Below are positions 8,610 through 16,940 of a stretch of DNA of 64,000 bases, piece by piece. The first letter of the stretch is position 1; every line of letters starts with the position of its first letter. The DNA is taken from contig NZ_CP147518.1 in assembly GCF_037201965.1 (NCBI RefSeq), forward strand, positions 6,255,001-6,319,000. Direction: 5' to 3'. The position numbers and the translations under genes were made by a program. Under the pieces are notes generated by a model. That model had not been told where the DNA came from, made no database searches, and saw only the letters and a list, made by a program, of their open reading frames with translations. Origin of the DNA: Spirosoma sp. SC4-14 (GTDB taxonomy: Bacteria > Bacteroidota > Bacteroidia > Cytophagales > Spirosomataceae).

Positions 8610-10772
8610 TTAAATAAGTTCAGTTTGTTGTTGCCACAGCTTTTGATACACACCATTTTGCTGTATCACTTCCTGATGGGTTCCTTCTTCTACTAACTGC
8701 CCATTTGCAAGCACGATAATTTTATCGGCCTGTCGAATCGTGCTAAATCTATGAGCGATTAGTATAACTGTCTTTTGCTGGCTACGTAACTCCTGAATAG
8801 CCTGATGCACATATTTTTCAGAAGTAGAGTCAAGCGAAGAGGTGGCCTCATCTAGAATTAAAATATCAGGCTGGCGGTATAAGGCACGAGCAATGGCCAA
8901 ACGTTGACGTTGTCCTCCTGACAGATTGCTGCCGTTTTCACCAATATATGCCCCAAACCCACCGGGGAGTTTCTGGACAAATTCGGTAATACCCAATTGT
9001 TCACAGATAGCCATCAAACGTGGCATATCGGGCTCAAAATCGCCTAGAGCAATGTTCGTAATCACATTTCCCGCAAACAGGTCAATCTGTTGAGGAACCA
9101 CCGCGATGCGTTGGCGTAGGCTTTCATTTCGAATGTGCCGGATATCAAGTTTACCAATGGTGATACAGCCTCTCTGAAGCGGATACATATTCTGAAGCAG
9201 GGCAAGTAGTGTTGATTTGCCCGAACCACTCTCGCCCACTATCGCCGTTACCTTACCATGAGGAATAGTGAGGGTTAAATGCTCAAATACCTGTACACGG
9301 GAACCATACCGAAAGCTAACATCCTGAAACTGAATATCGCTCATAAAGGCTGGCAATAAATCTACCTTCTGAGGATCTTCTTCTTTATCCAGATCCATAA
9401 TTTCAAACAGCCGATCTGCTGCTACCAGCGCTTCCTGAATACTTCGATTAGCTGTTATTAACTGACCTGCTGGCCCGGTAAAATAGCCAATAAGCGCATA
9501 AAACGACAATAATTCACCAGGCGTAATTTCATGCTCAATTACACTATAAGTACCAACCCAAAGCAGAATAATCGTAAATGCTCGTGACACTACTTCATTA
9601 GCTGCTCCCGTATAAATGGCATTGAGACTCGTTTCGTAAACACTTTTCAGCAGGCTAACAAACCGATTTTCTGTTTTCAGATTGGCAAACGACTCTAGCC
9701 CAAAACGCTTGATGGTTGCTACTGCCGTAAGTGACTCTACCAATTGCACTTCCAGATCGGCACTGTGCTCCATTAATGACCGCTGCTGACGACGGTTCAG
9801 ATGATTCACAAACCAGTAGATACTCGCATAAAACGGAATGATCGCTAGCATGATCAGCGCTAACTTCCAGTAATAGGTAAACATCAGCCCGAAAGCAAAC
9901 GAAACCACCAGCACATTAACGAGCATATTCAGTGCCGTGTCATTAATAAAAGTGCGAATCTTAACCGCATCGTTCACACGGGAAATAATTTCGCCCACAC
10001 GCATTGAATCAAAAAAAGGCTGGGGTAATGTCAGCAAATGTTTATAATACCCTAAAATCAGGCGAGCATCGATTTGCTGGCCTGTTCGCAGAGCAAAAAT
10101 AGACTTAACCGTACCGACAATGGTCTGTAAGACTAGCAACAGGAACATGCCCACCCCCAGTATGTTTAATAGATTCTGATTACTTTCTGGAATGACATAA
10201 TCCGTAATTTTCTGAATATAGATGGACGTCGAAAGGCCAATCAGCGTATAGATAACAGCCCCGAAAATAGCCTGAACCATAATGCTCCAATGCGGCTTAA
10301 GCAGAAACCAGAATCTTCGGTATATTGAAATTTTCTGATCAGTAGGCCTGAAAATTGTTTGCTCAGGCAATAACAACACCAAAACGCCTGTCCACTCCTT
10401 ACTGAACGCATCCATCGTTTTACGATGAATCCGCCCATCTGAAGGGTCCATTATCTGGACATGAGTGGCTGTAACGTCATAAATAACTACATAATGCTGG
10501 AGCCGCTGCTTAACAACGATATGGGCAATGGCCGGCCTGGGGATTTTCTGTAAACTTTCGACAGTACCTTTAACACCTTTGGCCTGAAAACCTAACTTAT
10601 GGGCCGCTTCAACCAGCCCCAATACGGTAGTTCCTCGCTTATCGGTACTGGCATACTGACGAATGCGGGCAATGGGTAACGTTAGCTGATAATGAGCCGC
10701 TATGGAAGCCAAACAGGCGGCTCCACAGTCGGTAATATCATGTTGACGGATACGCGTAGATTTATGAGCCAC
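8610..10772 (-). CDS. Peptidase-containing ABC exporter (C39 double-glycine peptidase, PCAT)
   Basis: This 720-residue transporter cuts double-glycine leaders from peptides and exports the cores. The N-terminal C39 peptidase has Cys16 in ITDCGAACLAS, His93 in LQHYVVIYD and Asp109 in IMDPSDG, so the triad is intact. Six membrane spans occupy roughly residues 160-440. The ATPase has Walker A GESGSGKST (513-521), signature NLSGGQRQRLAIARAL, Walker B ILILDEATSSLD and the H-loop AHRF. The length is full for the family. It sits three bases behind the DUF2846-like gene and just before the HlyD adaptor. The predicted substrate is the double-glycine peptide encoded at 12658-12864. Confidence 0.95.
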   Translation of the reverse strand: MAHKSTRIRQHDITDCGAACLASIAAHYQLTLPIARIRQYASTDKRGTTVLGLVEAAHKLGFQAKGVKGTVESLQKIPRPAIAHIVVKQRLQHYVVIYDVTATHVQIMDPSDGRIHRKTMDAFSKEWTGVLVLLLPEQTIFRPTDQKISIYRRFWFLLKPHWSIMVQAIFGAVIYTLIGLSTSIYIQKITDYVIPESNQNLLNILGVGMFLLLVLQTIVGTVKSIFALRTGQQIDARLILGYYKHLLTLPQPFFDSMRVGEIISRVNDAVKIRTFINDTALNMLVNVLVVSFAFGLMFTYYWKLALIMLAIIPFYASIYWFVNHLNRRQQRSLMEHSADLEVQLVESLTAVATIKRFGLESFANLKTENRFVSLLKSVYETSLNAIYTGAANEVVSRAFTIILLWVGTYSVIEHEITPGELLSFYALIGYFTGPAGQLITANRSIQEALVAADRLFEIMDLDKEEDPQKVDLLPAFMSDIQFQDVSFRYGSRVQVFEHLTLTIPHGKVTAIVGESGSGKSTLLALLQNMYPLQRGCITIGKLDIRHIRNESLRQRIAVVPQQIDLFAGNVITNIALGDFEPDMPRLMAICEQLGITEFVQKLPGGFGAYIGENGSNLSGGQRQRLAIARALYRQPDILILDEATSSLDSTSEKYVHQAIQELRSQQKTVILIAHRFSTIRQADKIIVLANGQLVEEGTHQEVIQQNGVYQKLWQQQTELI

Positions 10773-10775
10773 AAT

Positions 10776-11195
10776 TTAATTTTCATCAACAATAGCCTCG
10801 TACTCCTGTTTACCTTTTGCTTCGTTGACTAACTCCAGCTTAGGGTTGACAGTCAAATAACTAATGCGGGGAATACAACGGATATAATAAGACTTTCCTA
10901 CTTCAACATTGAGCGTAATTTTTGAAATTCGTTCAACACTTTTTGCTGATAGTATTATTGGTGCTGACTTATAGATCCTAAGTTCTCTAGCCGAATTATT
11001 GCGAAGTTTAAAAAGTTTTTCACCTTCTTTTCTTATACCAAAACCTAACAAAACAGCAGATAATGTAAAAGGTCTGTATATGTAAATTTTCGCAAAATGC
11101 GTTGAGTCAATCTTATTATTCGCAAATTGACATTTTCCAGGCAAGCCAATACTTATTAAAAGTAAAAGCATAAAAATATATCTGTACCTATGCAT
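10776..11195 (-). CDS. DUF2846-like secreted protein in the peptide-export operon
   Basis: The 139-residue product starts at ATG 11195, which gives a signal peptide (MHRYRYIFMLLLLISIGLPG) and leaves ten bases after the stop of the upstream gene; an upstream in-frame start would overlap that gene and bury the signal. The mature part, with AKIYIYRPFTLSAVLLGFGI, a β-rich middle and VGKSYYIRCIPRI, resembles DUF2846 proteins, small envelope proteins of unknown role. There is no lipobox Cys with usual spacing apart from a possible GKC near residue 22. Its position between the HEEGH protein and the exporter suggests an accessory or immunity-type role, which is inference. Confidence 0.7.
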   Translation of the reverse strand: MHRYRYIFMLLLLISIGLPGKCQFANNKIDSTHFAKIYIYRPFTLSAVLLGFGIRKEGEKLFKLRNNSARELRIYKSAPIILSAKSVERISKITLNVEVGKSYYIRCIPRISYLTVNPKLELVNEAKGKQEYEAIVDEN

Positions 11196-11205
11196 AAAAC
11201 TGTTT

Positions 11206-12510
11206 TTATTTGGGGCAAAACGAAAAACCAATGGCAACGTTAAACGCTTCTTTCAATGATGGATCTTCAGGTATAAAACCCTCTGTTTTGACTCGAATAT
11301 CCCCATCTACCGACAACCATTTTAAAGGAGAACTTTCTCTACCAAATATCCGGTAACTGAATCGAAAATTGGCAGCACCGCCTACTATACCTTTGTTAGT
11401 GGTAAAGCTTAATTTTTCGGGTTGTTTCCATCCTTGTACGATGGCCGACATAGCATAATGTTTGCTAAAAGGTAGGTCAAATAAAGAAAGGCCAATTGCC
11501 CAATAGGTGTTATTTTTATTATTATACTGTCTTACGCAAATTGCTAGATTACCGTTATGTTTATATTTCAGCCATATATTTTCTTCAGTCATTGTACCAA
11601 ACGGCACCATAATATACCCTATACCAAATCCAGCTTTCAATGTATTATTAATAATAAAATTACTCTTTCCAAACAATAGTGGGTTTGCTAAATTTACGAG
11701 TGACCATAGCCCAATATTTCGTAAATATCTACGTTCATCTGGCAGTAAGTCGCCATAATTTGTATATCGATAAAATGTACTAGTAGGCCTATGTAAATGG
11801 CGAACAGCCCCCCGTACATCATCGCCAACAATATCCCTCTCTAGCTCGTTGGCCTCTTCGGCCTCAGTAGTATTATTATATCGAGAAGCACTAAACGTAT
11901 AATATAAGACAACTCCTAGGCGTCGTACAAAAAAATCGCCAATCACATTCCTGATTTTTTCCTGATCAAACATAACCAATTGTTGCTCCCTTTTTGAGAG
12001 TGCATAATCGGATTCGATACCAGCCGTATGCAGACGTATATAATAGGGCAAATCAGTATCGCGCAAAGTCTTTAAAGTCAGATCCGTTACTCCTGTTACT
12101 TTAGCCACACCTTTCTTAAAAAGGGGGGCAGAAATAGAGCCAATCCCCAAATTAGTTAATACAGAACGATGCCCTTCTTCGTGTGTCAAAGGAATCAGGT
12201 ATAACGAAGCTAGCATTTGTATGGGTAAAATCAGGTACTGATATTTCTTAGTAGTATGCTTATAGGTTATATCTGACGTAATTCGATAAAACGATAAATA
12301 TCCTTCATTAAATTGCCGCATCGTATACAGCTTGGGAGAATAATCAACTAGTGTAAAAGGATAGATATCAGTAATCTTTTTCTCAGCTTCTGATTGCCAC
12401 GAAAAATAGTTATTTTTCAAAGTATCTATTTCATTTTTTTTCTGCCCAAAAGAAAGCACAGAAACAAACAGTAACTTTGGGATTATAGAAAAACTTCTAT
12501 TAAGTTTCAT
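11206..12510 (-). CDS. Uncharacterised membrane or envelope protein with a HEEGH (HExxH) motif
   Basis: This 434-residue protein has an N-terminal signal-like stretch (residues 6-22), then at about 90-110 a hydrophobic segment LILPIQMLASLYLIPLTHEE that runs directly into HEEGH at residues 110-114. HExxH is the zinc ligand and catalytic motif of many metalloproteases, and a later AGIESDY segment (about 163-169) could supply a third ligand. The C-terminal half is rich in alternating aromatic and polar residues, with repeated short strands and an ending (FNVAIGFSFCPK) that looks like an outer-membrane β-barrel. I do not recognise a named family. Its place next to the leader peptide and exporter suggests a role in peptide maturation, export or self-protection; this is inference, and the zinc site needs proof. 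Confidence 0.7.
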   Translation of the reverse strand: MKLNRSFSIIPKLLFVSVLSFGQKKNEIDTLKNNYFSWQSEAEKKITDIYPFTLVDYSPKLYTMRQFNEGYLSFYRITSDITYKHTTKKYQYLILPIQMLASLYLIPLTHEEGHRSVLTNLGIGSISAPLFKKGVAKVTGVTDLTLKTLRDTDLPYYIRLHTAGIESDYALSKREQQLVMFDQEKIRNVIGDFFVRRLGVVLYYTFSASRYNNTTEAEEANELERDIVGDDVRGAVRHLHRPTSTFYRYTNYGDLLPDERRYLRNIGLWSLVNLANPLLFGKSNFIINNTLKAGFGIGYIMVPFGTMTEENIWLKYKHNGNLAICVRQYNNKNNTYWAIGLSLFDLPFSKHYAMSAIVQGWKQPEKLSFTTNKGIVGGAANFRFSYRIFGRESSPLKWLSVDGDIRVKTEGFIPEDPSLKEAFNVAIGFSFCPK

Positions 12511-12523
12511 TGGGAAAATTATA

Positions 12524-12561
12524 ACAAAAAGTGTCAGAGTAGACTTTACTCTACCCTGACA
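12524..12561 (-). terminator. Terminator or attenuator just after the leader-peptide gene
   Basis: Read on the minus strand, TGTCAGGGTAG and CTACTCTGACA form an 11-bp stem with one mismatched position around an 8-base loop, followed by CTTTTTG. It lies 97 bases past the peptide gene stop and about 20 bases before the start of the HEEGH gene, with no room for a new promoter. The exporter genes would therefore be expressed by read-through, giving more peptide mRNA than transporter mRNA. Confidence 0.75.
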
Positions 12562-12657
12562 AAAGACTAATTAGTAACCATTTGACACACAACCATCCTA
12601 TTTCAGTTCAAAATACTGAAAATCTCTAAACAGTGAATTAAAACAAAATGGCATTTC

Positions 12658-12864
12658 TTACGCAAATTGTTCGGACACGAAGCCATCGATCGTAGAAATA
12701 ATAAAGCCCGCTGCTGCTAAAGGTACAGCTACAGGTGCAGCTAAAAATCCGGCAACAACCATAAGGATACCTCCAACCCAAGCCCAAAATGATCCACCTT
12801 CAACAGCGGCCATTTCTTGTTGATTCATTTCCTGAACACCGTAATCATTTAATTCAAGTAACAT
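12658..12864 (-). CDS. Double-glycine leader peptide, bacteriocin- or signal-like precursor
   Basis: The 68-residue product has a 24-residue hydrophilic leader with the pattern expected for C39 cleavage (ELNDYGVQEMNQQEMAAVEG, then Gly24), followed by a 44-residue core. The core begins SFWAWVGG and is strongly hydrophobic and Ala/Gly-rich (VVAGFLAAPVAVPLAAAGFI), with an acidic, amphipathic tail IDGFVSEQFA and no cysteine. This is the build of class II bacteriocin precursors. It is the first gene of the minus-strand cluster that encodes a C39 exporter and adaptor. No separate immunity gene is obvious, unless one of the two unknown envelope proteins serves. A secreted signal is the main alternative to a toxin. 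Confidence 0.85.
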   Translation of the reverse strand: MLLELNDYGVQEMNQQEMAAVEGGSFWAWVGGILMVVAGFLAAPVAVPLAAAGFIISTIDGFVSEQFA

Positions 12865-12938
12865 GATTTTAGTTATTTAAGTAAAAATAAGCAATATCCC
12901 CAAGACGTTATCGGCCGAATAGTATGATTGGGTTACGA

Positions 12939-12946
12939 CAAAAATA
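12939..12946 (-). promoter_or_regulatory. -7 promoter element of the leader-peptide gene
   Basis: The minus strand reads TATTTTTG, an exact TAnnTTTG match, giving a leader of roughly 65-70 bases before the peptide start. No clear TTTG sits at the -33 position, which suggests that an activator is needed. A homopolymer tract begins 28 bases further upstream. Confidence 0.6.
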
Positions 12947-12974
12947 GTGATTAAATAATAAGCTACTTAGCACG

Positions 12975-12991
12975 CCCCCCCCCCTTTTTTT
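12975..12991. repeat. C10T7 homopolymer in the divergent promoter region
   Basis: Ten C residues (12975-12984) run into seven T residues (12985-12991) between the divergent peptide gene and HTH regulator gene. On the peptide strand it is A7G10, placed at about -45 to -60 from the transcription start. Runs of this length mutate by slippage in many bacteria and could change spacing between an upstream regulator site and the promoter. Confidence 0.85.
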
Positions 12992-13128
12992 AGCAATGAA
13001 AGGAATATATTAGCAACCAAAAGAATATTGTATTATTCCCTATTATACACTAGTAATATATAGAACAAAATACATAGTAACCTGAGATGTATTTTATAGT
13101 CCTATAGAACTAGTTAATAACCCCACCC

Positions 13129-13662
13129 ATGGACACCTTGATACACACAATCCGTACAATACGTCATCGGTTACATTATTCTCAGGAAGCAATGGCCTAT
13201 GAACTGGGCATTAGTCAAACAGCCTATAGTTATCTTGAGAAAAATGAAGACATTTTAACAATTGGCCGACTCGTTAAAATTGCCACTATCTTTAACCTGC
13301 CCATCGTAGAATTAATAAAGCCATCATCAGAGATCCATAAAATGTATGCATTGCCTAACCCTGTTCAGAGCGATTTTTCGATTATACCTATTACTATCGG
13401 TGGTCGAATCCGCTTTTTGCGCGAAAAACAAGGGTTACGGCAACAGGAGTTGGCTTATCGAATGGGAATTAGCCAGAAAACGTACAGTATGATAGAGTCG
13501 GCGGACGACAGTAGCCAGAAAATTGGTAGATTGAAACAAGTAGCAACCTCTTTGTCCTTTTCCGATTGGACTGTCTTTCTACTACCAGAACTATATAATC
13601 TTCTGCTGCCAGAAAACGAATCGGGAGCGTTAACTCATAAAACAATAGTGTTCAGACAGTGA
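13129..13662 (+). CDS. Tandem-HTH (two XRE-type domains) transcriptional regulator
   Basis: The 177-residue protein contains two Cro/C1-type helix-turn-helix units: residues about 8-64 (IRHRLHYSQEAMAYELGISQ, then AYSYLEKNE) and about 86-142 (RIRFLREKQGLRQQELAYRM, then GISQKTYSMIES). The two are similar enough to be an internal duplication. No ligand-binding domain is present beyond a short tail. It is divergent from the leader-peptide operon and separated only by a 264-base promoter region, so it is the likely regulator of that operon. ATG 13129 is the only start that keeps the first HTH intact. Confidence 0.85.
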   Translation: MDTLIHTIRTIRHRLHYSQEAMAYELGISQTAYSYLEKNEDILTIGRLVKIATIFNLPIVELIKPSSEIHKMYALPNPVQSDFSIIPITIGGRIRFLREKQGLRQQELAYRMGISQKTYSMIESADDSSQKIGRLKQVATSLSFSDWTVFLLPELYNLLLPENESGALTHKTIVFRQ

Positions 13663-13737
13663 TACTTCCACTATTTTAGAAGTAGCTACAACACATTCAT
13701 TTAACCGAATAATAACATACGTAGGGCACAAAACCAG

Positions 13738-13745
13738 TATTTTTG
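13738..13745 (+). promoter_or_regulatory. -7 promoter element for ppk1
   Basis: TATTTTTG is an exact TAnnTTTG match about 93 bases before the polyphosphate kinase start. The gap 13663-13838 otherwise holds only a weak six-pair hairpin just after the regulator gene. Confidence 0.5.
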
Positions 13746-13838
13746 TTGTATCTTGTTAATGTAAGCAATTTGATAATTGACTATAGCCATGTCGACTGTT
13801 CAGTAAACAGCCCCTCAAATACTAGTTATTATTAGCCA

Positions 13839-16175
13839 ATGCGTTATTCCTTAAATCCAAACCGTACCTTACTAGGCAACCTTGTTTCCCGATTTACTCA
13901 CCGTCAGCAGGACCAAACTCCGTCGGTAACTGATAAAATGGCAAAGGTTAGTGAAAAAGTTAGCAGCGTAATTGACCAGAGCGACTATCTCAGCCGCGAT
14001 TTAAGCTGGTTGAAATTTAACGAACGCGTTCTGGATCAGGCACGTAGCCAGCGTCGAACGCTCATGGAACGATTGAAATTCCTGGCAATTTCGGCCTCTA
14101 ATCTCGATGAGTTTTTTATGATCCGCGTGGGTAGTCTCTATAATTATCTGGACTATCATAAACAGCGGGTCGATTACTCTGGCCTACGGGAAGTGCCATT
14201 CCGTAAGGCACTTTATACCAACTCCCAGCAATTTTGCCGGGAACAACAACAACTCTTTACCGAACAACTACTACCGCTATTTCCTGAAAATGGGCTGGAA
14301 TTGGTGGGGTTTGGCGATTTAAGCCGGGAAGAGCAGAGCGAAGCCACTGATTACTTCGACAAAGCGATCTACCCAACCCTAACCCCGATGCTTTACGATT
14401 ACACCCACACCTTTCCCGTATTGCTGGCTAAAGTGTTGATTTTTGGTGTCGTAACGCAAAACCCTGACGGAGCCGACCTGCAAAGCCTGCGCTCCGAAGA
14501 CGAAGAAGACCGGCAGCGCTTGTCGTTTGTGCAGATACCAGCCAACTTACCGCGCTTTCTTGCCTTCGAACGGGAAGATAGCATCGCGTTTCTGCCAATT
14601 GAAGAAATTGTTCGTCATAATATCAAGAAGCTATACCGCAACATTGAGATTCTGTCCATGACCCTGTTTCGGGTTACCCGAAACGGCGATTTTACGCTTG
14701 ACGAAAACGACGACGATGAGGTAGATTTTCTGGACGAAGTTCGTCAGAAAATCAAAAGTCGGCGGCTGGGCCGCGTAACCCGTGTTGAAGTTGAAGCCGA
14801 TAGCGACGGGAAAGTAGGATCGCCCTGGATGATGAACCTGATTAAAAAGAAATGGGAAATCGACGAACTGAACATCTTTGAATCGCAAACGCTCCTCGAT
14901 TTCTCAGCTTTCTGGCAAATTATTGGCCATCCGGAGTTTAAAGACGATATGCCCCGACAGCACGCTCCCGTGCCGCCATTGGGCTATAGCCGCGATAAAA
15001 ACGACGATATTTTTGAGTTGATCAAGCAGCGCGATTTACTGCTGCATCATCCATATAACAATTTCGAACCTGTGCTTCAGTTGCTCGAACAGGCAGCCGA
15101 AGATCCGCAGGTACTGGCAATCAAAATCACTGTTTATCGGCTGGCCAAACGATCGCGTATTACAGAGGCCCTGCTCAAAGCAGCCGAAAATGGGAAACAC
15201 GTGTCGGTATTGTTCGAAGTAAAAGCGCGCTTCGACGAAGAAAACAACATTCGCGAGGCACAGCGTCTGCAAAAAGCCGGTTGTTTTGTGATTTATGGAA
15301 TCAGCCGTTATAAAACGCACACAAAGCTATTGCTGGTCGTACGAAATGAGGGTAGTCGGGTTGTACGCTATGCCCACATGGCTACCGGCAACTACAACGA
15401 AGATACGTCGAAACTATACACCGATATTGGTTTGCTGACAACCAGCGAAACCTATACACACGATATCTCCGAGTTTTTTAATGTTATAACTGGGCACTCG
15501 CTGCCCAACGAATATCAATACCTGATTACTGCTCCCCGCGACATGCGAGAGCAACTGATTCGCCTGATCCGGCTCGAAGCCACTAACGCTCAGCACGGTT
15601 TGCCGAGCGGCATCTGCATCAAAGTCAACTCATTGGAAGACAAGCAGTTAATTGACGAACTTTATAAGGCATCGCAGGCTGGCGTACCGATTCGGCTGAT
15701 TGTTCGGAGCATCTGCTGTTTGCGCCCTCATCGGGCTGGGTTGAGCGATAATATCACAGTACGGTCAATTGTTGGCGATTTTCTGGAACATACCCGGATT
15801 TATTATTTTCATAATAACGGCGACCCGAAGGTATATGGCGGCAGTGCCGATGTGATGGTTCGGAGCTTTGACCGACGCATTGAATCGCTGTTTTATCTAG
15901 CCGATCAGCGGGTGAAACAACTTGCCATTTTGATTCTGGATTATAACTTAAAAGATAACATCAATTCGTATGAATTGATGGAAGATGGTGACTTTAAAAA
16001 GTGCGAAGTGCCAGAAGGAGCCGAACCATTCAACATCCATCAGAAATTCTTCGACGTAACAGAAAAAGAAGCGATGGATACGCATCTGTTCGACCCTGAA
16101 CTTAAACCGGCCGAAGTTGCAAAGATTGAGGAAGAATATCAGGAAGGAGCCGAACGAGCTATTGCCGATATTTAG
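13839..16175 (+). CDS. ppk1: Polyphosphate kinase 1
   Basis: PPK1 reversibly makes polyphosphate from ATP. The 778-residue protein shows the N-terminal LSRDLSWLKFNERVLDQA, the core SASNLDEFFMIRVG, NFEPVLQLLEQAAEDPQVLAIKITVYR (shown here only as landmarks around residues 405-430), the phospho-accepting histidine in SRYKTHTKLLLVVR, YAHMATGNYNEDTSKLYTDI and the second conserved histidine region FLEHTRIYYFHNNG. It is about 80 residues longer than E. coli PPK. The first 47 residues are poorly conserved and basic, and ATG 13932 (MAKVSEKV) is an alternative start. An acidic insert DENDDDEVDFLDE lies near residue 290. The gene stands alone. Confidence 0.95.
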   Translation: MRYSLNPNRTLLGNLVSRFTHRQQDQTPSVTDKMAKVSEKVSSVIDQSDYLSRDLSWLKFNERVLDQARSQRRTLMERLKFLAISASNLDEFFMIRVGSLYNYLDYHKQRVDYSGLREVPFRKALYTNSQQFCREQQQLFTEQLLPLFPENGLELVGFGDLSREEQSEATDYFDKAIYPTLTPMLYDYTHTFPVLLAKVLIFGVVTQNPDGADLQSLRSEDEEDRQRLSFVQIPANLPRFLAFEREDSIAFLPIEEIVRHNIKKLYRNIEILSMTLFRVTRNGDFTLDENDDDEVDFLDEVRQKIKSRRLGRVTRVEVEADSDGKVGSPWMMNLIKKKWEIDELNIFESQTLLDFSAFWQIIGHPEFKDDMPRQHAPVPPLGYSRDKNDDIFELIKQRDLLLHHPYNNFEPVLQLLEQAAEDPQVLAIKITVYRLAKRSRITEALLKAAENGKHVSVLFEVKARFDEENNIREAQRLQKAGCFVIYGISRYKTHTKLLLVVRNEGSRVVRYAHMATGNYNEDTSKLYTDIGLLTTSETYTHDISEFFNVITGHSLPNEYQYLITAPRDMREQLIRLIRLEATNAQHGLPSGICIKVNSLEDKQLIDELYKASQAGVPIRLIVRSICCLRPHRAGLSDNITVRSIVGDFLEHTRIYYFHNNGDPKVYGGSADVMVRSFDRRIESLFYLADQRVKQLAILILDYNLKDNINSYELMEDGDFKKCEVPEGAEPFNIHQKFFDVTEKEAMDTHLFDPELKPAEVAKIEEEYQEGAERAIADI

Positions 16176-16215
16176 TAAACAATTTCTCGATTTTGGTCGC
16201 TTAATTAACAGGAGA

Positions 16216-16794
16216 ATGGAATCGATACGAGTGCATCTGCCAGAAGACTTACGGATGAACGATGACGAGTTTTTCCGCTTTTGCCAGGACAATCCTGACC
16301 TGAAGTTTGAGCGTCGAAAAAACGGCGATATTGTTTTTATGGGTCTCACTGGAAGTAAAACATCATCTGAAAATTCAGAACTTAATGCTGATTTTGTAAT
16401 CTGGAATCGTGCTAACTGATTCGGTAAAGTTTTTGATTCATCAGGAGGCTTTACTTTACCAGACTCATCTATTATGTCGCCGGATGAAGCGGTAATGGAG
16501 CGTAGCCGCTGGGAAGCTCTGACAACCGATCAACGGAAAACATTTGCCCCTATTTGCCCAGACGTTGTACTCGAATTGCGTTCACAGTCGGACCGACTGA
16601 AAGACTGTTTCGAGAAAATGGACGACTGGATGGCCAATGGTTGTCGGCTAGGCTGGCTCATCGATCTAGCTAATCAGACTACCTACATTTACCGCCCCAA
16701 TCAGGAACGCGAAGAAATAACAGGATTAGGACAATTATCAGGAGAAGACGTGTTATTGGGCTTTACGCTCGACCTCGCAAACCTGACTGCATAA
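16216..16794 (+). pseudogene. Uma2-family endonuclease gene broken by an in-frame TGA
   Basis: The two parts lie in one frame. From ATG 16216 (preceded by AGGAG) the product reads MESIRVHLPEDLRMNDDEFF and on to NSELNADFVIWNRAN, then meets TGA at 16417-16419. The frame resumes at once with FGKVFDSSGGFTLPDSSIMS and continues through APICPDVVLELRSQSD to the end at 16794. Joined, it is 193 codons, the normal size of Uma2 (DUF820) proteins, which have a PD-(D/E)xK nuclease fold; the SELNAD and PDVVLELR segments fit the conserved acidic sites. The downstream half could be started at ATG 16474. A sequencing error is possible, otherwise this is a recent nonsense mutation. Confidence 0.82.
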
Positions 16795-16810
16795 CCCTAT
16801 CTTTGAAACT

Positions 16811-16857
16811 AAAAGAGGTTGAATTGACGAATATTATTTGTCGATTCAACCTCTTTT
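16811..16857 (+). terminator. Hairpin terminator after the Uma2 pseudogene
   Basis: AAAAGAGGTTGAATTGAC (16811-16828) pairs with GTCGATTCAACCTCTTTT (16840-16857) over 18 bp with a single wobble, and the right arm ends in a T run. It separates the pseudogene from the nucleoside transporter. Confidence 0.8.
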
Positions 16858-16940
16858 CATTTCAAAGAGACTAGAAACGCCTTATTCATAACCTTCTTTT
16901 CGTATATTCGCCAACCTAACTGTATTTGTATTTTCACTGA

